From Temnopleurus reevesii (lineage: Eukaryota; Echinodermata; Echinoidea; Temnopleuroida; Temnopleuridae): DNA of 64,000 nucleotides. Each line of letters begins with the position of its first letter. The stretch's first letter is position 1. The notes beneath the pieces are model-generated. The model was not told the origin of the DNA, searched no databases, and was given only the letters and a program-made list of their open reading frames with translations. The translations under genes were made by a program, and so were the position numbers. The stretch is from assembly GCA_036244855.1 (NCBI GenBank), contig BQKZ01001875.1, positions 23,497 to 87,496 on the forward strand, written 5' to 3'. Shown piece after piece: positions 46,256 through 57,700 of this stretch.

Positions 46256-48280
46256 AGTAACAACTTACGATAAACACAAATACTGGAATGAATGTACCTA
46301 CAGATGACCATAGCTTTCATTGCTTGAATTAAATGTGAATGATAACTAACTTGATTATTCTGAAATATAATTAAGTTCTCAAAAACCATTCCAGGTGGGG
46401 AGTCTTGTATAGGGTATACATTGCCAACTCAAAATTAGGATTGTGTCTATTTTTATGCTTCATAATAATACTCAAACTTGCCCAGGTCAAATCTGGAGTG
46501 TTTAACATAAAAGATGCAATTAAACTTACGATAAATATTAATTGTAAGTCTATGGCAACACATGTACCTTAGAGATACAATTGATTGAAAATTGATCATA
46601 TCTCTTTTATGTTACTGGTAGTGAAAAAATCCCATCGACTTAGAGAATATTTCTTTTGCGAGTCGCAAAAACAAGAAAATGTATCAAAATAGCAGTAAAA
46701 AAGGGCAAGGTTTGGGCAAGGTTGAATGTTTGGGCAAGGTTGAATGTATGATTTTTAGTAGGTTTCTGTAAATCAAATTTTGATTTTAAGAATGAAAGAT
46801 TTCTTCAAAGAATTATTGCAACTCTTAATCCACTGCTACCCCCCCCCCCCCCCCCCCCCCCCCAGTTCATTCATTCAAATCAAGGGGCAAGTGACACAAA
46901 GCCTCAACTCCCATTTTGCTTTTGAGGAAAATGCATCCAAAGATTTTGGTTCCACATTGCTCAGAGCAAGAAATAAAATCTTGAAGTAAAAAAAATGTAG
47001 AAAGGACACATTGTCCTCAAATTTTGATACGAAAACCCGACTTTCGCCAAAAATATAGTTCCGCCTTTGTGTCACTGAACTCTCAAAGTAATGTCTGCTT
47101 ACATGATTTGTAATCAGCGTTCCTCTGTACCTCTAATCAGCCCTTATGTAAAATATGCTTGTCTATATCTAAGCAGTGTCACAATCATGTTCTCTCTCTT
47201 TCCTCATTTGAAATATTATTTAAATTAAGTTCAGATTTGACAACTCCGTCAAGTGCNAAATAGAAAAGTAAATGAAGAAATAGAAAAGTAAATGAATCTC
47301 ATGTACTGGAAATTACAATAATATTAACAACAATAAATACAAACACTGGAATGAATAGCTTTCATTGCTTGAATTGAATGTGAATGATAACTAACTTGAT
47401 TATTCTGAAATATAATTAAGTTCTCAAAAACCATTCCAGGTTGGGAGTCTTGCATAGAGTATACATTGCCAACTCAAAATTAGGATTCTGACATTTATTC
47501 TGCTTCATATATACAGTCAAAACTTGCCCAGGTCAAATCTGGAGTCGGTAACATAAAATATGCAATTATACTTACGATAAATGTTAATCGTAAGTCTATG
47601 GCAACACGTGTACCGTAGAGATACAATTGATTGAAAATTGGTCATATCTCTTTTATGTTACTGCCCCCTGTTGGGACTGAAGAAATCACTTCGACTTAGA
47701 GAAAATTTCTCTTGTGAGTTGCAAAAGCCAGAAAATTGATCAAATAGAGGAGTAGAAAAGACTTTGGGCAAGGTTGAATATATGATTTTTAGTAGGTTTC
47801 TGTAAATGAAATGTTGAGATTGAAAAATTTATTGAAAGTAATTATTGCAACTCTTAATCCACTGCTCCCCCCCCCCCTTTTGCACAGTTTGATTCTTCAA
47901 ATCAAGGGGCAAGTGACACAAAGTCTCAACTCCCATTTTGCTTTTGAGAAAAACGCGTCCAAAGATTTTGGTTCCACATTGCTCAGAGCAAGAAATAAAA
48001 TCTTAAAGTAAAAAAAATGTAGAAAGGACACATTGTCCTCAAATTTTGATACGAAAACCCAACTTTCGCCAAAAATATAGTTCCGCCTTTGTGTCACTGA
48101 ACTCTCAAAGTAATGTCTGCTTACATGATTTGTAATCAGCGTTCCTCTGTACCTCTAATCAGCCCTTATGTAAAATATGCTTGTCTATATCTAAGCAGTG
48201 TCACAATCATGTTCTCTCTCTTTCCTCATTTGAAATATTATTTAAATTAAGTTCAGATTTGACAACTCCGTCAAGTGCGT
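46250..48280. repeat. Direct duplication of about 1 kb in intergenic DNA
   Basis: Copy 1 is about 46250-47256 and copy 2 about 47320-48278. The 3' parts (46866-47256 and 47895-48278) are nearly identical; the 5' parts differ by more substitutions and small indels. A single n at 47257 marks the end of copy 1. The pattern suits two haplotypes placed in tandem. Confidence 0.8.
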
Positions 48281-48647
48281 AAATGCAAATAAATGAATTA
48301 CATTGCAAACTGATATTTGTTGTGTTTGATTTTTATTGAGTATTGCTTCAGTACTGTTTTGATTTAGCATTGAAAAATACATTGCATTCATATATGATAT
48401 ACGATTCAAGATTTAAAAAGTTTAAAATGCATATTATAGTTTCTCTGTACACAAAATGATAAATCTGTTGAAGAATATAGATTTGCTACTATTCTGGAAA
48501 GGTGCTTACCCTCTCGACCAATGCAACTGTCGATTGTGTGGGCCCAAACCTGTGTACACCATGGACCAAAAATGTTTGACTCATATTTGGATAGTGATGT
48601 ATCATAAGCCAGAGATGAAAAGAATTCTGGAAAATGCATGAGGCTAG

Positions 48648-48789
48648 AAATTAAAATGTGAATCGCCAAACAGCTGAACCAAATATTTTCTCATGCGAGA
48701 AAGACTGGTAACAATATCCATAATATGCTTTTGTCTCCTGAGGAAATATTTGGATCAGCTGTAAGTTAGGGATTCACATTTTAATTTCT
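48648..48789. mobile_element. MITE-like element, about 142 bp
   Basis: The left end GAAATTAAAATGTGAATC is inverted at the right end (gattcacattttaatttc), with further pairing through cagctgaaccaaatattt / aaatatttggatcagctg. Non-coding. Confidence 0.75.
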
Positions 48790-50348
48790 CTCAAACCTAT
48801 TCTGAAATGGTTGACATTTCTGCTATTCACTGTGAGCAGAAGGGACAAAGCAAACAACTTCAATTCAATCTTTAACAATAGCTAGAGGAAGACAATTAAG
48901 AAATTACCATCCCTCTGATTCTGTGCAAAAAAAATGTCAAACAAGAGTCGCACCAGAGACTTTCTTTTGTGATCATGAAGCTATTGTGAGAGCTTGAATG
49001 AAGTTGTTTATTTTGTCCCAGTCCTTTGTGCCTTCTTCTCACAATGATTACCTGAATTCAAGACCTGCATCACACAACTGACACCTGCCTACCTGCATGT
49101 ACAGTCAAAGTTCTTTCGTTACCTGTAATCACTACAAAACTAAGAACAGTGAACCACAGGGCTATGTCCACTTTTCTGAGCCTTATATTCAAAGCTGGTG
49201 ACCAAAGAATTCTGACCAGCATTGCACAGGCGATATAAAAAATATACTAAACAATACATGTTTACATTGTGGTTCTCTACTGTTTGCATCCATTACAATA
49301 CTAGGCACTTTTGGCACAAAATATCAAATATAAATCATTTCATAGAATAATATATCTGGGAAAATACCATTTTCATGCTGCAGGTTCTATTCAAGTATAT
49401 AAGGCATTTACCAAATAATACATTCTTCAAACTACTCCATAGGATATACTAGCAATAAAAAAAAGTATAATATTAATGTATTCATTCATTCATTCATCAA
49501 ATTTTGGGGTTAAAAATTCTAGAATAAAAAAGAAGGGAAAACATGAACATTGAAAGACGAGCATGACTGAAATGCTATCCCTAGAAATTGGAATATGAAG
49601 ACGAATTTTCAACATTTAAAGCAATTTTAAAGTAAACAAAATTTGGGCATTAGGAATAATAAAATCTAACTAAAAACCTATTCACATGATTAATGAAAAA
49701 TGGTATAAAATATAAAACATGTTGGTAATACCGAAATTACTCTAATGGACAGAAAATAGACCTCCATGGGCCAGAGGAGAAATCTTTAATGATGGTAAAA
49801 TGAATAATAGATTTTAATTGTTTTAAAGGTTGAATTCATTGACTAATCATTCTTAATACTGACACATGAAATATAATAGTAATTAAGAAATCAATGGAAT
49901 GAATACCTCAAAACAAATCAACCCATAGGCCAAGAAAATAGAGAATTATACTCGTATTGATATCACCAACCCTAATAATATCCCTCTCCGTAAAGATAAA
50001 CAATTAATTCAACACCGAAACAAATGACTCTACGTATGCATATTTCAGCACACATTAATAAGTTGATAACAATATGATAAAATCTCCCTTCTGCTAAAAT
50101 TGACTGACCTTCAAATCACCTGCTGCACCAACACATTTTAGGGCACTTGTTGTAAGCCTTATCATAATGAATGAAATAGCTAACCGTGCAAATGAAATGT
50201 ATGAAATACTGGGTGGTGCTTCGTAAATCTGCTTGTTAAAGTTATGCATGACTTTTACGCACAACTGTAACACATTCTCATTCTCATTGAATGCCAGAAG
50301 AGGTTGTCTGTTATTTGTGACATGTGAGTAGCTTTACAAAACACCATC

Positions 50349-50512
50349 AGGGTGGTGTTTCACTGATATACGAAAGACCTGAAGAATGAATGGTATCAGT
50401 TCTTGTGCTAATGATTGAAAAGCTCACTATTATTCCGCACTGATTATTCAGACAGATACCAGTCGTTCCTAAAGTTGTTCCTAAAGTTTTTCTCATCTTG
50501 GTGAAACACCAC
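50349..50512. mobile_element. MITE-like element, GGTGGTGTTTCAC family
   Basis: Left ggtggtgtttcactgatata, right tcatcttggtgaaacaccac: inverted ends. It contains ggtatcagttcttgtgc and ataccagtcgttc. A second copy lies at 51911-52084 and fragments at 12570-12692 and near 29467. It ends exactly where the block duplicated at 53742 begins. Confidence 0.65.
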
Positions 50513-51524
50513 GCAGGTATGCAATTTACATAAATACATACAATGTACAGGAGATTAAACTCACTTAGGTACTTCTTAGGGCCTTCAAATACACATCACA
50601 GTATCAAAGAGAGATTTACGAGTTGCAGCACAATTGATCACACCAACTTTATGTTCGACTTCTCTCAGCTGTATGCATCTTCCTTTTCCCTCACTTCTGT
50701 GCAGATTGCATGCAGCATTTCTAATGCCCCCTCATCTGAACCTGTTCACAAATGCAAACACACAAAAGGTAAATGATAAACTTAATTTAATGGCAATGGT
50801 AGAAAATGGCGCTGACATACAGTGCCAAAATCTCGAATCTTAAAACTAAATTGCAATTAAAATTCATTTGTTTCTTTTATTCCTCAATTCTGAAACTAAA
50901 CTAAAATATGTAAAACAAAATGGTTCTTTTTCTGTTCCGTCATAATTTCTCCCAGTAGCCAATTGTGTTTGGTTAGTTCTACGAAATAATGCAACACGAA
51001 ACTGTTGACCAGTTCCTTTGTTTTTAATTGAAGAGCAATATATTCAAATTCAACAAATTATCCATTAAAGGTCATCTGAGGTAAAGAAATGTAATTTGTA
51101 TGTTACGTGTCATGTAATGGGTTTTGTGTATACTACCAACTATTTTTTTTTTTTATACTCCGAAACCTTTAATCTTTCTTGCTAGCCATCTTGATTAATT
51201 TACATACATTCTATCAACTGAACCTACGTGTCTCTCATTTCCTCTCTTCATCATGACAATCTTCAGACTATTTTGAATGAAATATCACATTTTTTTAGTT
51301 GCAATTTTATCTTATCAACAGATTAGTGTTAGCTTATATGAAACCATTGCATCTTAATCTCTCCTTACCTATGTGGTTTGAAGTGACTACAGGTAATAGG
51401 CTTCTAGCAAAGTCCTCTGTGATTGGTGGAGTGTATGGTGACATCATCATCTTGCTCAATGCTGATTGGACAGTCCCCATAGTGACAAGATTATGAAAAA
51501 GAAGTGACTTCAGTATATGAATGA
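50513..51524. repeat. Block of about 1,012 bp duplicated at 53742-54753
   Basis: Every stretch compared by eye is identical to 53742-54753 at an offset of 3,229, and the three short open frames inside are identical. The second copy starts at the first base after the N gap. Beyond 51524 the two copies continue as related but diverged sequence. This pattern is best explained by assembly, not biology. Confidence 0.85.
50665..50741 (-). CDS. CDAN1: Codanin-1 last coding exon, duplicate copy A
   Basis: 77 nt, phase 1 start after tgaacag, ending TGA. It codes SDEGALEMLHAICTEVREKE and DAYS. It is identical to the exon at 53894-53970. With the copy-A penultimate exon (51369-51540) it forms a second possible 3' end. 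It is probably the same genomic sequence counted twice. Confidence 0.6.
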
Positions 51525-51540
51525 TGCACTGCCAAGAAAC
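51369..51540 (-). CDS. CDAN1: Codanin-1 penultimate exon, duplicate copy A
   Basis: 172 nt, phase 0 to 1, splice sites as in 54598-54769. It differs near its 5' end (SWQCIIH instead of SWQSIIH) where the assembly copies diverge. Probably an allele or assembly duplicate of the penultimate exon. Confidence 0.6.
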
Positions 51541-51654
51541 CTGTAAAAGTCAGGAAAAAATTAGTTGGTTTCAAAAAGAAATTATAAACAAGGNAGAGTT
51601 CTCCATGTTGGCAGCCATTTTGTGCATGTACATTTGCCAATTTAAGGAGCCCAT

Positions 51655-51797
51655 GAGGGGTGTAAATAATAACTTTGAAAACTCATAACTTTTGAATGGA
51701 TGGTCCGATTTTGCTCAAATTTTCACAGTTTGTTCATCTTATTTTTCTCCATTTAATGATAGCAATTAAATGTCTGAGCGTAGTTCCCCTTTAAAGT
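51655..51797. repeat. Dispersed repeat shared with 16600-16740
   Basis: Contains aaaactcataacttttgaat, ccgattttgctcaaattttc and agttcccctttaa in the same order as 16600-16740. Confidence 0.55.
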
Positions 51798-51910
51798 TAC
51801 CTGTATGCATGGGGTTACGCACACCGGCAACACACTCTCATTCTCAATTGGTTCCAGATAGGTTCATCGGTCATATGGAAAATCATAACCAGCTTTACAG
51901 AACAACACCA

Positions 51911-52084
51911 TCCTGGGCAGTGTTTCACTGAGATATGAAAGACTTTGGCAATGACATAAGAACGACTGGTATCAGTGCCTATGCTTAATGATTGGTTAGC
52001 TCACAATTATTCGGCACAAGAAATGATACCAGTCATTCACACAGTCGTTCTTACAGTGTTGCTTATCTTGGTGAAACACCACCT
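51911..52084. mobile_element. MITE-like element, second GGTGTTTCAC copy
   Basis: Left tcctgggcagtgtttcactg, right atcttggtgaaacaccac. Same internal blocks as 50349-50512, and again directly followed by a copy of the codanin 3' region. Confidence 0.6.
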
Positions 52085-52225
52085 AGTTATGCAATTTATA
52101 TAAATGCACAGAATATTAATCGCACTTAGGTACTTCTTAGGGTCTTAAAATACACATCATAGTATCAAAGAGAGAGTTACGAGTTGTAGCACAATTGATC
52201 ACACCAACTTTATGTCCTACTTATA

Positions 52226-52302
52226 TCAGCTGTAAGCATCCTCCTTCTCCCTCACTTCCGCGCAGATTGCATGCAGCATGTCTAATGCCCCTTCGTCTGA
52301 AC
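52226..52302 (-). CDS. CDAN1: Codanin-1 last coding exon, diverged copy B
   Basis: 77 nt with intact acceptor (atttgaacag), frame and TGA: SDEGALDMLHAICAEVREKE and DAYS. Two residues differ from copies A and C (D for E, A for T). It could be the second allele or a true duplicate; no matching penultimate exon is seen before the N gap. Confidence 0.6.
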
Positions 52303-52837
52303 CTGTTCAAATGATGCAAACACACAAAAAGAGAAATACAGATGATGGTAAAATTAATTCATAAGAAATGGCACAAAATAATGCTGACATACAGTGCTAA
52401 AATCTAGAATCTTAAACTAAATTGCACTTAAATTCATATGTGATTTAGATTACCAAATCCAAGCTGAAGCTATATTTAGTTATTGGACTGCATATGATCA
52501 ATTCTATTATCAATTAAAAATTTCCATTATAATTTTTATTTAATTGAGAATTAGTCCATTCTCAATGCTGTAGATTCTTGGTATTGAATCTAGCACCCTT
52601 AAACGTACCACCCCTTCTTGCTCACTCATCATTGTGTGCACGCATTTTTTGCAATAGGCAAGTTTACTATTACATAGACACAAATTTAATGCATTCTCTA
52701 TACACAAAGGTCATTCTTAATAACCCAAAAGCTTACCCGAAGCTTGCCCAATATAGCTGGCTCGGTAACTATGTTTGCTAGCATGAACGAATATGAATCT
52801 ATTAGTAAATTTAGCTTATTGTATCTTGTGAAACATT

Positions 52838-53077
52838 TTTTTATTTATTTTTTTTTTTTTTATTTAACCCTTCCACAGGGCTCCTTTATTGAATAAATAA
52901 ACATTACATTTACAACAGATGCTTATATTTGAGAACAAAAAAAAACTAGATGAATCTTCGACCGCACACGGTCTAAATTTATGCCTCCGCCATCACGCAA
53001 TCAGAAAGATATGTACGGCTTGTTCCATGCCATCAGAAATCAAAAACATTTTACAAATTTTGGGCACTGCCACCTTT
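52838..53077 (-). mobile_element. Possible retroelement 3' end with poly(A) tail
   Basis: On the minus strand, sequence ending ttcaataaaggagccctgtg and ggttaaataaaa runs into an A-rich tail (52838-52862). This looks like the 3' end of a LINE-type or processed element. The body is hidden by the N gap, so the class is a guess. Confidence 0.35.
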
Positions 53078-53741
53078 NNNNNNNNNNNNNNNNNNNNNNN
53101 NNNNNNNNNNNNNNNNNNNNNNNNNNNNNNNNNNNNNNNNNNNNNNNNNNNNNNNNNNNNNNNNNNNNNNNNNNNNNNNNNNNNNNNNNNNNNNNNNNNN
53201 NNNNNNNNNNNNNNNNNNNNNNNNNNNNNNNNNNNNNNNNNNNNNNNNNNNNNNNNNNNNNNNNNNNNNNNNNNNNNNNNNNNNNNNNNNNNNNNNNNNN
53301 NNNNNNNNNNNNNNNNNNNNNNNNNNNNNNNNNNNNNNNNNNNNNNNNNNNNNNNNNNNNNNNNNNNNNNNNNNNNNNNNNNNNNNNNNNNNNNNNNNNN
53401 NNNNNNNNNNNNNNNNNNNNNNNNNNNNNNNNNNNNNNNNNNNNNNNNNNNNNNNNNNNNNNNNNNNNNNNNNNNNNNNNNNNNNNNNNNNNNNNNNNNN
53501 NNNNNNNNNNNNNNNNNNNNNNNNNNNNNNNNNNNNNNNNNNNNNNNNNNNNNNNNNNNNNNNNNNNNNNNNNNNNNNNNNNNNNNNNNNNNNNNNNNNN
53601 NNNNNNNNNNNNNNNNNNNNNNNNNNNNNNNNNNNNNNNNNNNNNNNNNNNNNNNNNNNNNNNNNNNNNNNNNNNNNNNNNNNNNNNNNNNNNNNNNNNN
53701 NNNNNNNNNNNNNNNNNNNNNNNNNNNNNNNNNNNNNNNNN
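53078..53741. other. Assembly gap (664 n)
   Basis: Unsequenced. Long open frames reported across it would be artefacts. Confidence 0.99.
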
Positions 53742-54753
53742 GCAGGTATGCAATTTACATAAATACATACAATGTACAGGAGATTAAACTCACTTAGGTA
53801 CTTCTTAGGGCCTTCAAATACACATCACAGTATCAAAGAGAGATTTACGAGTTGCAGCACAATTGATCACACCAACTTTATGTTCGACTTCTCTCAGCTG
53901 TATGCATCTTCCTTTTCCCTCACTTCTGTGCAGATTGCATGCAGCATTTCTAATGCCCCCTCATCTGAACCTGTTCACAAATGCAAACACACAAAAGGTA
54001 AATGATAAACTTAATTTAATGGCAATGGTAGAAAATGGCGCTGACATACAGTGCCAAAATCTCGAATCTTAAAACTAAATTGCAATTAAAATTCATTTGT
54101 TTCTTTTATTCCTCAATTCTGAAACTAAACTAAAATATGTAAAACAAAATGGTTCTTTTTCTGTTCCGTCATAATTTCTCCCAGTAGCCAATTGTGTTTG
54201 GTTAGTTCTACGAAATAATGCAACACGAAACTGTTGACCAGTTCCTTTGTTTTTAATTGAAGAGCAATATATTCAAATTCAACAAATTATCCATTAAAGG
54301 TCATCTGAGGTAAAGAAATGTAATTTGTATGTTACGTGTCATGTAATGGGTTTTGTGTATACTACCAACTATTTTTTTTTTTTATACTCCGAAACCTTTA
54401 ATCTTTCTTGCTAGCCATCTTGATTAATTTACATACATTCTATCAACTGAACCTACGTGTCTCTCATTTCCTCTCTTCATCATGACAATCTTCAGACTAT
54501 TTTGAATGAAATATCACATTTTTTTAGTTGCAATTTTATCTTATCAACAGATTAGTGTTAGCTTATATGAAACCATTGCATCTTAATCTCTCCTTACCTA
54601 TGTGGTTTGAAGTGACTACAGGTAATAGGCTTCTAGCAAAGTCCTCTGTGATTGGTGGAGTGTATGGTGACATCATCATCTTGCTCAATGCTGATTGGAC
54701 AGTCCCCATAGTGACAAGATTATGAAAAAGAAGTGACTTCAGTATATGAATGA
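53742..54753. repeat. Second copy of the 50513 block, starting at the gap edge
   Basis: Same sequence as 50513-51524. It contains the last coding exon and most of the penultimate exon of codanin-1. Confidence 0.85.
53894..53970 (-). CDS. CDAN1: Codanin-1 last coding exon (copy C)
   Basis: 77 nt, two bases complete the Gly codon from the previous exon, then SDEGALEMLHAICTEVREKE, DAYS and TGA. Acceptor gtgaacag. Taken as the reference last exon because it is collinear with the penultimate exon at 54598 and the upstream gene. Confidence 0.75.
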
Positions 54754-57700
54754 TGGACTGCCACGAAACCTATAAAAATCAGAAGGAAAAAATAAGTTGG
54801 TTTGAAAAAAATATAAATAGAAAAAGAACATCACCAGGAATTGAGTTTGGTCATTTCAGATGATTTCAATTGAAGAATGAATATAAATGTTCACAGTAAA
54901 TGATCCAAAGTTTGCAACAAAATACTGTAACTTCACTGCACAGTTTTATTACACTAATATACAAGTCACTCATACAAATATTCTCAAAGAAAAAGTAGTT
55001 CTAAACAACTCAAGTATGAGATTATATCACATAAAATGTGGAACTGGTAATATACACATACTAGGTTTGCTTTGTAATGCTTACACCTCTGTTTAAGAAT
55101 GTTTGTAATTTAACAAATTTACATTGAATTAAGACTGAGACATCTGCTGAATATCAACCACATATCAATCCGTCATTAATTTGAATTTTACCATCAATAA
55201 TATCTAATCATATAAGAAAAAAATCTGCATTATCAGAATGAAAACAGTCAGGCGTTTCATTGAGACATTTACATAAAAATCATCAAGGAGAAGTCAAGAT
55301 GTAATAGGCCTTCAAATTAAAGGACTCTACCTTATCCCGAATCACTCTGTCACAGCCATGGTACATTGGCTTCGACCCAAATAGTTAATTTGCCAGATTT
55401 ATTTGATTTGATGTATTCATTTTTTATCTTATCAAGTCAAATAAGATCATCTCAGTATGTTGTTGTTTTCAAAAACTTGAAGCTTTTCAATAATATCTTA
55501 TACCTACTGTATGAGCTGAAATTTTTGCGGTGGTTTTATTTTCGCTAATTTCGCGGTTATGGCCTCGCAAAAATTTCCACTCTATATGATGCACATTCAT
55601 TTGTGTACAAAGACTGTCAAAAACGTGAAAATAAAAACACGCCAATGTGTCAAACTGGTCAGAAATCGCGAAAATATCTGTACGCAAAAATATTGGCTTA
55701 TACAGTATATGCGATACTTTAGTAACAATATCCACAGTGTTGTAGCATATATCCATACAGTGTCTGCGCTATATGACTTATCTAATTATGATAAATTGAC
55801 AAAAGATTGCACAACTTAAATAGAATATAAATTGTACAAAACAATAATTACAAAATATATGACAACTGTTCATAAAAATAAAGTGTGCTCAAAAGACAAA
55901 CTTTTGTAATTACATGTACATGATTAATTTGAATCATTTAAATCAATCATACCTGAGGGTTCTCACTGCGTTCTATCATCCAAGCCGTCCTTGGACTCAG
56001 TAGAGCTGCCAATGGAATGCTGAGAGAGAAATCATTGCTCCATAATCCAACAAGTTTGTTAAGAATAGACTGGTTAACAGTTCTATCTCCTTCTATGTGG
56101 TCTGCATCACATACAATTTGGTCACCATTCAAAACCTCAGACTGGTTGCTTGTTCCATCTTCTTCACTCTTTACAGAAAAACAATTATGCTCTTTGACAA
56201 TAATGTGGTCACCAGTCAAGACTTCAGTCTGGTTTCTTGTACTACCTCCTTCATTCTTGTCCAAAGAATATATTTGCCCTAGACCAAAAACTTGGTCGCC
56301 AGTTGATGCATGTTCATCAATAAAGGTGAATGTTCCTTCCTCCAAACCCTGTTCTCCATTCGTATTGCACTGATTAACTTGTCCTCCACCCTCAAGATGT
56401 GAATATACACCAGTCTTTTGTTTATTGCACTGTTTCCCCATTGTTTCTGCTTCATCTGGTATCATATGTGTTATGTCCTTATCTTGGCAAGTTCTGTTCT
56501 CTGCATGGTATCCCGAGTTGTGGCAGTTCTTGTGCTGACTGCCTGGTGAGCTATTGGTAGTAGACCTGGGTCCTTTCAGGGTTGTTTGTTGTAGAAGATA
56601 GGGTTGTCTCGTTGCCAGGGAAACACACAACTCCAGAGTGAGCTGGTGGATGGACTGGTAGGCTAAGGGCGTGAGGTCCTGTGTTCGGGATGAACAATAT
56701 GAAAAGAGCAATCTTGTAAAATATAGTGAAATTTGTCTCAGATGAGCATGTATGATATATTCAAAACTGTGAGTCTTTCAATTTCCAAACAAGGAGTGCA
56801 CAGTGTTTATACAATACACATGTCTGAGGCAAAATAGAAAAAAAAAATGTTTTTCAATTGTAATGATCCTGTCATTCATTGCAAGTAATAGAAAGCACTC
56901 TCTGGCTATTGTGTATAACTCCTGTGTTTGCACAGAAAAAATCAATTCCCATAGAGGTGTGTAGTTGTGCCAAATTATGGGCAGATCTGTATAGAACTAT
57001 TTAATTACCAAAACTGGAAATTCCAGCTAAAACTGTATTTATCAGTCTTACTTATTTCCATCATCGGATGATTAATAAAATAAGATGTTGTGATTAAAAC
57101 ATTAATCCGATACACAAAGTGGTTTTTTTCTTCTCCTTACCTGTCTATTGTTGATCATAATCTGAACATTGCTGATTGATGCTAGGATGGTTTCTACACT
57201 GTATCCATTAGTGTCACCAACCAAAACTTTGTGTACACAGTCCTGTAACAGCAGAGTGATAAGAAATATTTTGGTAAAAAACAAATCAAAACACAAGTAA
57301 TAAATACGATTCCAAAATATGATTCTTATTAATTTATATCTTTTATATATTTTACTCACTTAATATATAAATTAGGACCTAATCTGCATGGCAATCATTA
57401 AAATGTTGTATCATTATTTTCAGGAAAACTTTTTTCTTTAGTTTTACCATTACAAGTTGAGTCATTTGTCATTGATTTATAAACAAAAATATTAGACTTT
57501 TCCTTACTATCTCCTTACAAAAAAAAATTGATTGAAAATAAAAAGATTTCATTCCCCAAAACATGCCTGAAAAGCTGAAGAAATGTTTAAAATTACATTT
57601 CAACTCATATTTGACAAGCCCATCTATAAAATTAGATTGAGCCATTTTCAAAGGATTGGTAGGTGAAGGAGGACCAAACAAATATCTTATCCTTTCCCTT

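Larger units (their letters stand above)
42125..50664. other. Intergenic region and 3' UTRs between convergent genes
   Basis: No gene recognised. A 21-bp tandem repeat (ccgagctcacgattatctg) lies at about 42674-42716. Other contents: an ACAGT-type element (46084-46255), a roughly 1 kb direct duplication (46250-48280), homopolymer C runs (46842-46863, 47869-47878), a MITE-like element (48648-48789) and another at 50349-50512. An AATAAA at about 45925 is one of several possible polyadenylation signals; none can be chosen from sequence alone. Confidence 0.55.

Noticed and set aside
46780..48097. Paired 66-69-codon frames repeated at 46.8 and 47.8 kb
   Set aside because: They are similar only because the DNA is duplicated; indels around the poly-C runs change the starts and no family is recognised.
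52919..53797. Open frames of 240-292 codons spanning the N gap
   Set aside because: They consist of X residues from unsequenced bases.
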